Part shown: one piece after another, positions 1 to 6,752 of the stretch
How the letters are laid out: each line of letters begins with the position of its first letter
How positions within the stretch are numbered: position 1 is the stretch's first letter
Notes under the pieces: generated by a model
Seen by the model: only the letters and a program-made list of their open reading frames with translations
What the model was told of the DNA's origin: nothing
Database searches by the model: none
Source: JANQPX01 sp039028235
Lineage (GTDB): Bacteria; Pseudomonadota; Alphaproteobacteria; Geminicoccales; Geminicoccaceae
Reading direction: 5' to 3'
DNA: 10,079 nucleotides
Assembly (NCBI GenBank): GCA_039028235.1
Contig: JBCCIN010000183.1
Coordinates: 1 to 10,079 of the forward strand
Translations under genes and position numbers: made by a program

Positions 1-1
1 C

Positions 2-1081
2 GCCGGCATCACCGACCGCTTGATCCGCCTGTCCCAGGCCATGGTTGGCCACCTGCCGGGTGGATTGGGTCATATCAACGTCACCGTCAGCATGCTGTTC
101 GCCGGCATCTCCGGCTCGTCGACGGCGGATGCCGCTGGCATCGGGTCGCTCCTGATCCCGCAGATGAAGAAGCAGGGCTATGACATTCGGTTTTCCGTCG
201 CGGTGACCGCCTGCTCTTCGGTGATGGGCGTGATCATACCGCCCTCGATCCTGATGGTGGTCTGGGGCGGGCTGATGTCGGTTTCGATCGGCGGCCTCTT
301 CCTCGCAGGCGTCGTCCCCGGCCTTTTGATCGCGCTCTCTATGATGGTCACCGTCTACATCTACGCGAAAATCTACGGCTACCCGATCTACGCTCCGAGC
401 TCCTTCCAGGAGTTGGTTTACGCTGTCGTGCAAGCTGCACTGGCGTTGATGACCCCGCTGATTATCGTCGGCGGCATCGTGTTCGGCTTCTTCACGCCGA
501 CCGAAGCTTCGGTTATCGCCGTGATCTATTCGCTGATCCTCGGCGTCTTCATCTATCGCTCGATCGCGCCGCACGAACTCCCGAAGATCCTTTATGACAG
601 TGGCCGGTTCGCTGCGATCTCGCTCTTTTGCATTGGCACCGCGTCGGCCTTCGGCTGGGCGCTAGCCTATTTCCAGATTCCTCGAGCACTGGTCGCCGAG
701 ATCGAGGCGATGGGGCTCGGCATAACCGGTACGGGCCTGATGGTCGCTTTAGCGTTTCTGGTCATCGGCATGTTCATCGACGCCATTCCCGCGATCATTA
801 TCCTCGGCACGGTGCTTTGGCCAGTTGCCACATCGGTTGGCATGCATCCCATCCATTTCGCGATCATCGGCGTCATCTCGCTCGCCTTCGGCCTGGTCAC
901 GCCGCCCTACGGCCTTTGCCTTCTGATCGCCTGCGCCATTGGCAAGATCAGGGTGGTCGAGGCCCTCCGCGACGTGGCCGTTCTCCTCGTCCCGATGCTG
1001 CTCGTCCTTCTCCTCATCATTCTGCTGCCGGATCTGATCCTGGCGCTGCCGAGGCTGCTGATGCCAAAATTCGTCAACTGA
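2..1081 (+). CDS. dctM: TRAP transporter large permease subunit, DctM family (5' end cut by window)
   Basis: This is the large membrane subunit of a TRAP (tripartite ATP-independent periplasmic) transporter, which uses an ion gradient to import a solute, usually an organic acid, delivered by a periplasmic binding protein. The frame is open from base 2, and the TTG at 20 is only an internal Leu codon, so the gene begins upstream. 359 residues are visible. DctM proteins are usually about 425-440, so some 70-80 N-terminal residues are missing. Family hallmarks are GHLPGGLGHINV, then SGSSTADAAGIGSLLIPQM near the start, VIIPPSILMVVWGGL, the mid-protein FGFFTPTEASVIAVIYSLIL, and near the C-terminus LAFGLVTPPYGLCLLIAC. 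Many hydrophobic helices alternate with short loops. The binding protein and small DctQ subunit should lie upstream, outside the window. The substrate cannot be told from this subunit alone. Confidence 0.95.
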   Translation, partial: AGITDRLIRLSQAMVGHLPGGLGHINVTVSMLFAGISGSSTADAAGIGSLLIPQMKKQGYDIRFSVAVTACSSVMGVIIPPSILMVVWGGLMSVSIGGLFLAGVVPGLLIALSMMVTVYIYAKIYGYPIYAPSSFQELVYAVVQAALALMTPLIIVGGIVFGFFTPTEASVIAVIYSLILGVFIYRSIAPHELPKILYDSGRFAAISLFCIGTASAFGWALAYFQIPRALVAEIEAMGLGITGTGLMVALAFLVIGMFIDAIPAIIILGTVLWPVATSVGMHPIHFAIIGVISLAFGLVTPPYGLCLLIACAIGKIRVVEALRDVAVLLVPMLLVLLLIILLPDLILALPRLLMPKFVN

Positions 1082-1089
1082 ACGTGTCG

Positions 1090-1580
1090 TCGTCGCTTGC
1101 GAGGCAAGCGCGTCATTGCGATCGCCGGTTTCGTCATGGCATTTGGCAGATGTGACGATCGCTTGGACATAGTGCTCGGCGACATGATCCGGGCGCTGTT
1201 CGAAGGCAGCTCCAACGCCGGTCGTAGCTTTCTTGGCGACTTTTACGGCCTTGGTGTCCTGGCCGGCCTGGTGCAGGGCTTTTGCCGGAACTGTGAGGCA
1301 AAACCTTCAGCGACGATCGTCCGAACGTTACCAGACGCACCCATTAGGCCGGGCAAGAGAGTGACAGCTTGCTCTCCCGTGCGAATGGCCTCAATAGGGC
1401 GTTCGGAATTGACGAGCGCCTCCGACAGGTTAGGAAGGGCATAGGCCCATTGCAGCTGATGAGCTTCAGGTTGCTTCTTGGTGAGTTCCTTTCTGATGGT
1501 CTCGGCTGGCGGCATTTTCTCAAGGACTTGGTCAAAGCGTCCGAGATCCCTACTGGCTAGGCTTAGGTTAGCGGCGATCC
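1090..1580 (-). pseudogene. Degraded TPR-repeat protein remnant, frameshifted
   Basis: Read on the minus strand from about 1580 downward, the translation has the character of tetratricopeptide repeats: ANLSLASRDLGRFDQVLEK, then WAYALPNLSEALVNSERPIEAI. This frame stays open through about 1285, then ends soon after in CTRPARTPRP-stop. Moving to another frame near 1280 restores convincing TPR sequence, AKALHQAGQDTKAVKVAKK followed by HVAEHYVQAIVTSAKCHDE, down to about 1100. One frameshift therefore splits the fragment. No start codon with a ribosome site belongs to it: the 44 or so residues before it in the open frame are only the antisense of a TRAP permease fragment. It is neither a whole TPR protein nor attached to a recognisable partner domain. 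TPR domains mediate protein-protein contacts, and the parent protein's role is unknown. That it is TPR-like is fairly secure; exact ends are approximate. Confidence 0.6.
1094..1110. other. Perfect 17-base hairpin just after the TRAP permease stop
   Basis: CGCTTGC, a GAG loop, and GCAAGCG form a perfect 7-bp stem starting 13 bases after the TRAP permease stop codon. There is no following T-run, so it is not a classic intrinsic terminator, though it could slow or end transcription or protect the 3' end. It also falls inside the degraded minus-strand TPR coding sequence, so it may be chance in coding DNA. A small hairpin with the same GAG loop lies at 1932-1946. Confidence 0.35.
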
Positions 1581-1588
1581 GCCATCTT

Positions 1589-1720
1589 GGGCCGATGGTT
1601 TTCCTCATCATTGTGGTGATCGGCTTCATGCGTGGCGGTATCGCAAGCCCATACGAGGCGGCCGCCGTCGGTGTCTTTGGTGCGTTGATCGTTAGCGCGC
1701 TGCGGGGCTCCCTCACTTAG
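1589..1720 (+). pseudogene. Fragment of a second TRAP large permease (middle portion)
   Basis: About 43 residues read as LGPMVFLIIVVIGFMRGGIASP, continuing into YEAAAVGVFGALIVSALRG, and ending at a stop at 1718-1720. This matches the mid-protein signature of DctM-type permeases, where a membrane helix leads into a G-x-F/A-T/S-P-x-E-A-A-A-V segment. The same place in the intact neighbour reads FGFFTPTEASVIAVIYSLIL, so the fragment comes from a different family member and not from recent duplication of that gene. Upstream of about 1589 the frame enters DNA that codes for the TPR remnant on the other strand, so the N-terminal half is gone. Too short to form a working permease. Confidence 0.65.
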
Positions 1721-1749
1721 CCGAACGTGGTCGCCGCATCGCCTGAGCG

Positions 1750-1866
1750 GCCTTTCCGTTCTTTCTGATCACGGTCGGCCTGGTGCTCGTCATCACATTC
1801 TACCCAAAGATCGTGTTGTACCCCCAAGTGCCATCGAGTTCCGGGGACAGGGATAGGCGTGTCTGA
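1750..1866 (+). pseudogene. C-terminal tail fragment of the same second TRAP permease
   Basis: The reading frame from 1750 gives AFPFFLITVGLVLVITFYPK followed by IVLYPQ, then runs on to a stop at 1864-1866. Hydrophobic helix, then FYPKIVLY, corresponds to the very C-terminus of DctM proteins; the intact neighbour ends LLLIILLPDLILALPRLL. A stop at 1744-1746 in this frame, plus a frame different from the fragment ending at 1720, separate the two pieces. Roughly 200 residues that should lie between them in a whole permease are missing, so an internal deletion has joined the middle to the tail. Identification rests on hydrophobic pattern and order next to the other fragment, so it is less certain than that one. 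Confidence 0.5.
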
Positions 1867-2167
1867 CCAAGCCCAGAACACCGACGGCATCCAAGCTTTC
1901 GCGCGTGAACAAATGCAAGTCAAAGCCTTACGCTAAGGAGCTTAGCCGTTGAAACGCTTGGTTAAGGCAATGAAATCCCGATCTCTGGCCGCCCGAACAT
2001 TCCGGTCTTTTCGCTATTCAACTAAAGCTCGCATCCGACGGTCATCGGAACTTGATCATGATGTCGTCATGTAAGTTCCATTATTTGTTACTTCGTTTAT
2101 GGTTTGTCGCATCGGTAAGGTTTAGCGTTGTCGACGATGACGCAGGGGCGGTCTTGGGAGAACCATC
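1867..2167. other. Non-coding stretch upstream of the 5'-nucleotidase gene
   Basis: No convincing gene is seen. It holds a short open frame from a GTG at 1859 to a TAA at 1936 (25 residues, no clear ribosome site, no recognised family), a perfect 6-bp hairpin GCTAAG-GAG-CTTAGC at 1932-1946, and, at 2057-2071, an inverted repeat CATGA-N5-TCATG that could be part of an operator. The nucleotidase promoter should lie in the AT-richer part from about 2040 to 2130, but no -35/-10 pair with good spacing stands out. Confidence 0.4.
2156..2160 (+). promoter_or_regulatory. Ribosome binding site of the 5'-nucleotidase gene
   Basis: GGGAG lies 7 bases before the ATG at 2168. This supports that start, which also places an export signal at the exact N-terminus. 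Confidence 0.7.
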
Positions 2168-3787
2168 ATGCTTGAAACGCTCGTTAGGACTTCGGTCATT
2201 GGTCTGGCCGGGCTGGCGGTTTTGTCGACGCCGGCGCTTGCTGACTATCGGCTCACGATCTTGCATGTGAATGACACGCATGCGCGTTTCGAGCCGATCA
2301 GCAAGTACAACTCTGGCTGCAGTGATGAAGACAATGCGGCTGGCGAGTGCTTCGGCGGCCTGGCCCGTCTCGAAACGGCGATCGAACAGCGTCGCGATGC
2401 GCTCACGGCGGATGGTCGGAATGTGCTGACCCTGCATGCCGGCGATCAGTTCCAGGGCTCGCTCTTCTACACCACCTACAAGGGCGAACTCAGCGCCGAG
2501 CTGATGGGTGCGTTCGGCTTCGATGCGATGGCTGTCGGCAATCACGAATTCGATGATGGACCGGAAGCGCTGGCGGCGTTCGTTGATGCGGTCGACTTCC
2601 CACTCCTTTTCGCCAATACCGATCTCCAAAATGAGCCCTTGCTTGCCGGCAAGATCCCGCCCTTTGTCACCAAAGACGTCGGTGGCGAGACGGTCGGCAT
2701 CGTCGGCGTGCTCGCCGAGGATACCGATGAGACGTCGAGCCCCGGGCCGAATGTGCCGTTCATCCAGGCAGAAGAGGTGCTACCTGGCATTATTGAGACT
2801 CTGAGCGCCGACGGCGTCGACAAGATCATCCTGCTTTCCCATGCCGGCCTTGGCCGCGACATGGAAATCGCGGCAGCAGTCGACGGAATTGATGCCATTG
2901 TCGGCGGCCACAGCCACACGCTGTTGTCCAACACGATCGAGGATGCGGCGGGTCCTTATCCGACGATGGTGACCTCGCCCGACGGCACGGCAGTCCCGAT
3001 CGTTCAGGCCTTCGCCTACACGAAGTATCTGGGCGAGCTTGAGCTGGTGTTCGACGATGATGGCAAGGTGACGGCGGCGACCGGCGATCTGATAACGCTG
3101 GATGCCAGTGTCGACGAGGACGAGGCCATTGTCGCGCGCATCGACGAGGCAGGAGCACCGCTCGAAGAGATCAAGAAGGAGGTGGTCGGCGAGGCCGCGG
3201 TGGCCATCGACGGTGAGCGCGGGAATTGCCGGGCGAAAGAATGCGCCATGGGTGTGCTCGTGACCGACGCCATGCTGGAGCGCGTTGCCGATCAGGGTGT
3301 GACCATCGCCATCCAGAATGGCGGCGGCCTTCGCGCCTCGATCGATGCTGGGCCGATCACCATGGGCGAGGTGCTGACGGTTCTACCGTTCCAGAACACG
3401 CTGGCCACCTTCGGTCTGACTGGGGAAGGTATCGTCGCAGCGCTCGAGAACGGCGTCAGCCAGATCGAGGACGGTGCTGGCCGTTTTCCGCAGGTCGCTG
3501 GTCTGCGCTACAGCTTCGATCCCAAAGGTGAGCCAGGCAAACGCGTCACCGAGGTGCAGGTCAGGCAGGCTGACGGGAGCTTCGCACCGATCGACTGGGA
3601 GGCAACGTTCCTCGTCGTCTCGAACGATTACATGCGTGGCGGCGGCGACGGCTATGCGGTCTTCAGCGATGAGGCGACTGACGCTTATGATTTCGGACCC
3701 AGTCTAGAAGAGGTGGTCGCGGACTATCTGCGCAGGAATCAGCCTTATGAGCCTGGCTTGGACGACCGCATCACCATCGTTGAGTAG
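2168..3787 (+). CDS. Periplasmic bifunctional metallophosphatase/5'-nucleotidase (UshA/NutA family)
   Basis: A secreted enzyme that removes phosphate from nucleotides, and in relatives also cleaves UDP-sugars, probably to salvage phosphate and nucleosides. Residues 1-26 are a signal peptide ending TPALA-D, so it acts in the periplasm. The N-terminal metallophosphoesterase domain carries all two-metal motifs: D36 and H38 (NDTHARFEP), D93 (AGDQFQGS), N125-H126 (GNHEFDDG), H225 (LSHAGLGRD), and H248 with H250 (GGHSHT). The C-terminal nucleotide-specificity domain has IQNGGGLRASID, MGEVLTVLPFQNTLATFGL and NDYMRGGGDGYAVF, where family members stack the base between aromatic side chains. Length 539 fits the family (about 520-650). 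Cys51/Cys61 and a C-R-A-K-E-C pair around residues 353-358 could form disulfides. It stands alone between a pseudogene region and convergent methyltransferases, so is probably monocistronic. Exact substrate is not predictable. Confidence 0.95.
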   Translation: MLETLVRTSVIGLAGLAVLSTPALADYRLTILHVNDTHARFEPISKYNSGCSDEDNAAGECFGGLARLETAIEQRRDALTADGRNVLTLHAGDQFQGSLFYTTYKGELSAELMGAFGFDAMAVGNHEFDDGPEALAAFVDAVDFPLLFANTDLQNEPLLAGKIPPFVTKDVGGETVGIVGVLAEDTDETSSPGPNVPFIQAEEVLPGIIETLSADGVDKIILLSHAGLGRDMEIAAAVDGIDAIVGGHSHTLLSNTIEDAAGPYPTMVTSPDGTAVPIVQAFAYTKYLGELELVFDDDGKVTAATGDLITLDASVDEDEAIVARIDEAGAPLEEIKKEVVGEAAVAIDGERGNCRAKECAMGVLVTDAMLERVADQGVTIAIQNGGGLRASIDAGPITMGEVLTVLPFQNTLATFGLTGEGIVAALENGVSQIEDGAGRFPQVAGLRYSFDPKGEPGKRVTEVQVRQADGSFAPIDWEATFLVVSNDYMRGGGDGYAVFSDEATDAYDFGPSLEEVVADYLRRNQPYEPGLDDRITIVE

Positions 3788-3807
3788 AGCTCGGGCGCAA
3801 AGACGAG

Positions 3808-3835
3808 CGGCGACGAAAAATCGGATGAATCGCCG
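3808..3835. terminator. Weak hairpin between convergent genes
   Basis: CGGCGA (3808-3813) pairs with TCGCCG (3830-3835) across a 16-base loop, just after the nucleotidase stop and in the 135-base gap before the convergent methyltransferase end at 3923. The loop is long and no T-run follows on either strand, so its role as a terminator for one or both genes is a guess from position. Confidence 0.25.
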
Positions 3836-3922
3836 AGTCGATCTTTGTGCGATTCCGATCGAGTCTTCTCAGGGAAAGCGACGCCGCGTTCGGTCTTAGC
3901 GGGGCTGGATACCGCGGTTGTG

Positions 3923-4714
3923 CTAAATGGCTCTGACGATCCAGATCTGGCGTTTGCCATAGGCAGGCGGGGCGCTATCGAAATCCGAATACTGGGTTTC
4001 GATCTCGAACCCGCAAAGCTCGAACAGATAGGTCATCTCCTGCCGGGTCGCCCAGCGGAGATGGTGCGTGGCGTCGTCGCTCTCCACAAGTTTCCCTGAT
4101 CTGACGATCCGCTCCAATCGAAAAGTCTCGACGAAGGTCTGGCTCAGTGGATCGTTGGTTCGAGCGATGCTGCGTCGCCGAAGCGTATCGCCACTCTCTG
4201 GGTCGATCGCTTCCCGGTCCGGATTGGGTGTAGTGGCATCAGGGACGCAGGCATCGAGGATGGGATCGAAGACATCGAGAACGAGCCGGCCGCCTTCGGT
4301 GAGATGCCTTCGAATGCACATCAGGCAGGCGCGCTGCTGTTCGGCCAGCGCCAAATGCGAAAACGTGCTGAAGGGCATGATGGCCGTGGGGAATGATCTG
4401 CCGAGGTCGAACTGGGTGATGTCGGCCTCGATGAGATCCAGCCGGCCGACAGCTTCGGAATGCTTGTCACCCTTATGCCGCGCAGCATCGAGCATCGTCT
4501 TCGAGCGATCGATGCCGACGACGTCAAAGCCAGCGTCAGCCAACGCCCAGGCGATGCGACCGGTGCCGACGCCAAGCTCAAGGACCGGGCCACCGAAGCG
4601 TTTGATGCACTCCAGATAAAACGCGACGTCGCCCGAGATCTGCTGGTTGGCTTGCCCGGTCAGAAGATCATAGGTGGCGACGACGAGATCGGAGTCGTAG
4701 AAATCTTTCGGCAA
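3923..4714 (-). CDS. Class I SAM-dependent methyltransferase B (TTG start)
   Basis: A soluble 263-residue methyltransferase with the Rossmann-like SAM fold; it moves a methyl group from S-adenosylmethionine to an unknown acceptor. The glycine-rich SAM loop is VLELGVGTGR (residues 44-53). The acidic residue at the end of the second strand is D69 in VVGIDRS, and LIEADITQFDL (95-105) fits the adenine-contacting region. FSTFSHL (115-121) and GGRLVLDVFDP (141-151) follow as strands four and five. The N-terminal YDLLTGQANQQISGDVAFYL resembles methyltransferases that act on small molecules, but does not fix the substrate. The start is a TTG at 4712-4714, chosen because GAGG lies about 4 bases upstream and no in-frame ATG is close. 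It follows methyltransferase A after 11 bases, so they are probably co-transcribed and translationally linked. Confidence 0.88.
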   Translation of the reverse strand: MPKDFYDSDLVVATYDLLTGQANQQISGDVAFYLECIKRFGGPVLELGVGTGRIAWALADAGFDVVGIDRSKTMLDAARHKGDKHSEAVGRLDLIEADITQFDLGRSFPTAIMPFSTFSHLALAEQQRACLMCIRRHLTEGGRLVLDVFDPILDACVPDATTPNPDREAIDPESGDTLRRRSIARTNDPLSQTFVETFRLERIVRSGKLVESDDATHHLRWATRQEMTYLFELCGFEIETQYSDFDSAPPAYGKRQIWIVRAI

Positions 4715-4725
4715 GGCGCCTCGAC

Positions 4726-5412
4726 CTACGAGGCTTTGACCAGGCGGAACATGGTCTTCACGCTCGTGCAGTAGTGGAGCTTGGCGGCGACCTTGGGCAT
4801 GAGCGAGCAGTCGACCTTGATCGGTATGAACTCATTTACCTGGAAGGGCCGGGCTGACACCAGAAAACCGGCTCGATCGAAGGCGCGGGCATAGTCGTCG
4901 AGCGAATAATCCTGGACGGTCAGATTGGACATCGACTGGATCTCCGACTTCCAATCCTGCCATTCCGGGTTGTCCAGATGGCAGCCGCAGGCGGCATAGT
5001 AGACACCGCCCGGTTTCAGGCTGGCAAAAATCTGGCGGGCGTGGTCATCGAGGTCGGGGATCAAGTAGAGCACCTCGTGGCTAAAGGCGACATCGAACTG
5101 GCTCTCCAGTCCGTCCAGCGTCTCGCGCACTTCGAAACGCGCCGGGATCATGGGCGAGTAGGTGCGTGCCTTCTCGATCGAGTCCGCGGCGATGTCGACG
5201 CCGAGGGCTTTGGCATAGCCGTGGCTCTGGTGGAGCATGCGAAGAAAGCCACCTTGATTGCAGCCGAAGTCGAGAACGCGCTTGCCCTCCAGACTGCGCT
5301 CCGCCATCAGCTCGATCATGCGCCGCCAGAGAAGCGCATGACCGTCATTCATGCCGTCTTCTTCGGCTTCTGTCGTCGCCCACGTTTGCAGCTGATGCAC
5401 GGTCGCCATCAT
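4726..5412 (-). CDS. Class I SAM-dependent methyltransferase A
   Basis: A 228-residue soluble methyltransferase, first gene of the minus-strand pair. SAM-binding loop VLDFGCNQGGFL is at residues 47-58, acidic D73 in GVDIAADSIEKA follows strand two, and FDVAFSHEVLYLIPD (106-120) and LKPGGVYYAACGCH (132-145) match strands four and five of the fold. The frame stays open to 5748, but the first 112 residues of that extension come from AT-rich DNA of poor coding character. I chose the ATG at 5410-5412, with AAGG shortly upstream and a good promoter 35-65 bases upstream; the adjacent ATG at 5407-5409 is equally possible. The glycine loop DFGCNQGG is a normal variant of the usual G-x-G-x-G. The acceptor is unknown. 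Sharing an upstream region with the heme operon hints at, but does not prove, a role tied to heme or iron. Confidence 0.88.
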   Translation of the reverse strand: MMATVHQLQTWATTEAEEDGMNDGHALLWRRMIELMAERSLEGKRVLDFGCNQGGFLRMLHQSHGYAKALGVDIAADSIEKARTYSPMIPARFEVRETLDGLESQFDVAFSHEVLYLIPDLDDHARQIFASLKPGGVYYAACGCHLDNPEWQDWKSEIQSMSNLTVQDYSLDDYARAFDRAGFLVSARPFQVNEFIPIKVDCSLMPKVAAKLHYCTSVKTMFRLVKAS

Positions 5413-5451
5413 GTATACCTTGTCAAGCAGGTTGGTTGAATTCAGCGTCCT

Positions 5452-5478
5452 ATTATAGCGTTGTTGGAAAATTGCCAA
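5452..5478 (-). promoter_or_regulatory. Sigma-70-like promoter of the methyltransferase unit
   Basis: On the minus strand, TTGGCA (plus 5473-5478) and a perfect TATAAT (plus 5452-5457) are separated by 15 bases, shorter than the ideal 17. The -10 box sits about 40 bases upstream of the ATG at 5412, giving a leader of roughly 30 bases. The perfect -10 and the position support it; the short spacer suggests it may need an activator or be weak. Confidence 0.5.
5464..5478. promoter_or_regulatory. 15-base inverted repeat overlapping the methyltransferase -35 box (possible operator)
   Basis: TTGGAAAATTGCCAA is a near-perfect palindrome about a central A: six of seven pairs match. It covers the -35 hexamer and most of the spacer of the leftward promoter, where a dimeric repressor would block RNA polymerase. 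A further GCCAA lies just beside it at 5481-5485. The binding protein is unknown. A chance palindrome in AT-rich DNA cannot be excluded. Confidence 0.4.
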
Positions 5479-5682
5479 TAGCCAAAGTGTTTTTTTATTA
5501 AAGATTCCAAGATTGTCAAATAAGAATAATTCCAATATCGTCTCTAAACAAGATGTATGGGTAAGTTGTAAATAGAATGATTCAAAAGTAGCGATTATTA
5601 CTTGAAAGAAACCCTTTGCGAAGCACATAGTCGATCCATCAATGGTCCGTCGGATAACCGACCTGCAAACGAAGAGTCTTCG

Positions 5683-6750
5683 ATGCTCAATCCCGAGGAA
5701 AGTCCCAACCATCAGACCATTCGCGATGCCGTGGACGCATTGCCGCAAAAGACCGTGATGCGACCTCGGGACATGGCAGCGCGCGTCGGCGTCAGTGAGG
5801 CGGAACTCATCGCTGCGACGGCAGGTCCGACAGGGCGGAAAGTGGCGAAGCGCCTAGCCGATGATGCGCTTGCCATCGTCAGGCGATTGCCTTCGTTCGG
5901 ACAGGTCATGGCACTGACACGCAATCAGGCCGCGGTCCATGAGAAGGTTGGCGTTTATGGCGAACTCGAAGGTGACGGTCAGGTTGCCGGCATTTATGGC
6001 GAGAACATTGATCTCAGGCTGTTCTTGAAGAATTGGCGGTTCGGTTTTGCGTTCGAGGAGCCTAACGCGGACAGCGAGCAGCCGAAGCGCAGCTTGCAGT
6101 TTTTCGATGCTCGCGGCGATGCTGTGCACAAGGTGCATCTGCGGCCCGAAAGTGCCCACAATGCGTTCGAAGCGATGGTTGCGGACATGGCGGTTGATGC
6201 CTGGGAGGATGATCTCGCGGTCGAGCCTGTGCCGGCGAAACGGCCGAGGCGAGACGTGGATGTTTCCGGCCTTAAAATGGCCTGGCGTGAACTCCAGAAC
6301 GTCCACGATTTTCACCTGTTGCTTCGGCGCTTTGAGATCGAGCGGGTGGACGCCCTTCGCTGCGTTAGCCCTGAGTTCGCCTACGAGACCGAACCGATGG
6401 CGCATCGTGGTTTGATGGAAACAGCAGCGGCGGATGGTCTGCCGATCATGGTTTTCGTCAACAATCCCGGCTGCACCCAGATCCACACAGGCCCGATCCA
6501 GGAGCTGAAGGGGATGGGTGCTTGGTGGAACATCCTGGATCCGGGCTTCAATCTGCACCTGAAGGAAGATGAGATCGGTTCGGCCTGGGTGGTGAAGAAG
6601 CCTACCGAGCGCGGACAGGTCACGTCTTATGAGGTTTTCGATAGGAAGGGGCACCTTGCCCTCACCTTGTTCGGCCGGCGGGAAAAAGGCCAGCCCGAGA
6701 ACCCGATCTGGCGCGAGCTGGCTCTAAGCATCACGCCGAAGGAGCCCTGA
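5683..6750 (+). CDS. hmuS: HmuS/HemS-family cytoplasmic heme-degrading or heme-trafficking factor
   Basis: A cytoplasmic protein that takes up heme delivered by the HmuTUV importer and passes it on or breaks it down to free iron. It has the family's two-repeat structure. The first repeat runs about residues 70-170, with MALTRNQAAVHEKVGVYG (76-93) and NIDLRLFLKNWRFGFAFEE (108-126). The second runs about 195-350, with IMVFVNNPGCTQIHTGPIQ, GFNLHLKEDEIGSAWVVKKP and EVFDRKGHLALTLFGRR. His208 in NVHDFH lies where the family's proximal heme ligand occurs (His193 in ChuS). The start is the ATG at 5683, with GAAGAG 6 bases upstream, rather than the TTG at 5602, whose extension has no family resemblance. 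Length 355 fits the usual 340-350. It heads the operon and ends 2 bases before hmuT. Enzyme versus shuttle activity differs among relatives and is not settled here. Confidence 0.95.
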   Translation: MLNPEESPNHQTIRDAVDALPQKTVMRPRDMAARVGVSEAELIAATAGPTGRKVAKRLADDALAIVRRLPSFGQVMALTRNQAAVHEKVGVYGELEGDGQVAGIYGENIDLRLFLKNWRFGFAFEEPNADSEQPKRSLQFFDARGDAVHKVHLRPESAHNAFEAMVADMAVDAWEDDLAVEPVPAKRPRRDVDVSGLKMAWRELQNVHDFHLLLRRFEIERVDALRCVSPEFAYETEPMAHRGLMETAAADGLPIMVFVNNPGCTQIHTGPIQELKGMGAWWNILDPGFNLHLKEDEIGSAWVVKKPTERGQVTSYEVFDRKGHLALTLFGRREKGQPENPIWRELALSITPKEP

Positions 6751-6752
6751 TT

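Larger units (their letters stand above)
5413..5682. promoter_or_regulatory. AT-rich divergent intergenic region between methyltransferase A and hmuS
   Basis: 270 bases with no gene, clearly richer in A/T than the coding DNA around it, especially 5440-5610. It must hold promoters for both divergent units. Visible elements: the leftward promoter and its palindrome (listed separately); an 8-base palindrome TGAATTCA at 5437-5444, which falls near the expected leftward transcription start; and two direct copies of ATTCCAA at 5504-5510 and 5529-5535, 25 bases apart. For hmuS only a weak pair is seen (TTGAAA at 5602, CATAGT at 5626). I see no clean match to a Fur, RirA or Irr box. Confidence 0.7.

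Noticed and set aside
628..1155. 175-residue plus-strand frame overlapping the TRAP permease
   Set aside because: Arg/His-rich shadow translation of the permease gene in another frame.
1243..1716. 157-residue minus-strand open frame as a real protein
   Set aside because: Its first 44 residues are the antisense of a TRAP permease fragment, only the middle is TPR-like, and the frame breaks near 1280. Treated as a pseudogene.
1859..1936. 25-residue open frame starting with GTG as a small protein gene
   Set aside because: No ribosome site, no recognisable family, and it overlaps the tail of a permease fragment.
2057..2075. Pho box upstream of the 5'-nucleotidase gene
   Set aside because: TGTCGTCATG resembles half of a Pho box, but the second CTGTCAT-like direct repeat with proper spacing is absent.
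4460..5501. Plus-strand open frames opposite the methyltransferases
   Set aside because: They are antisense shadows of two genes with clear SAM-binding motifs on the minus strand.
5602..5682. TTG start giving a longer HmuS
   Set aside because: The extra 27 residues have no family resemblance, and a ribosome site precedes the ATG at 5683.
5413..5748. 112-residue N-terminal extension of methyltransferase A
   Set aside because: It lies in AT-rich non-coding DNA, overlaps hmuS on the other strand, and would place the promoter and ribosome site inside the gene.
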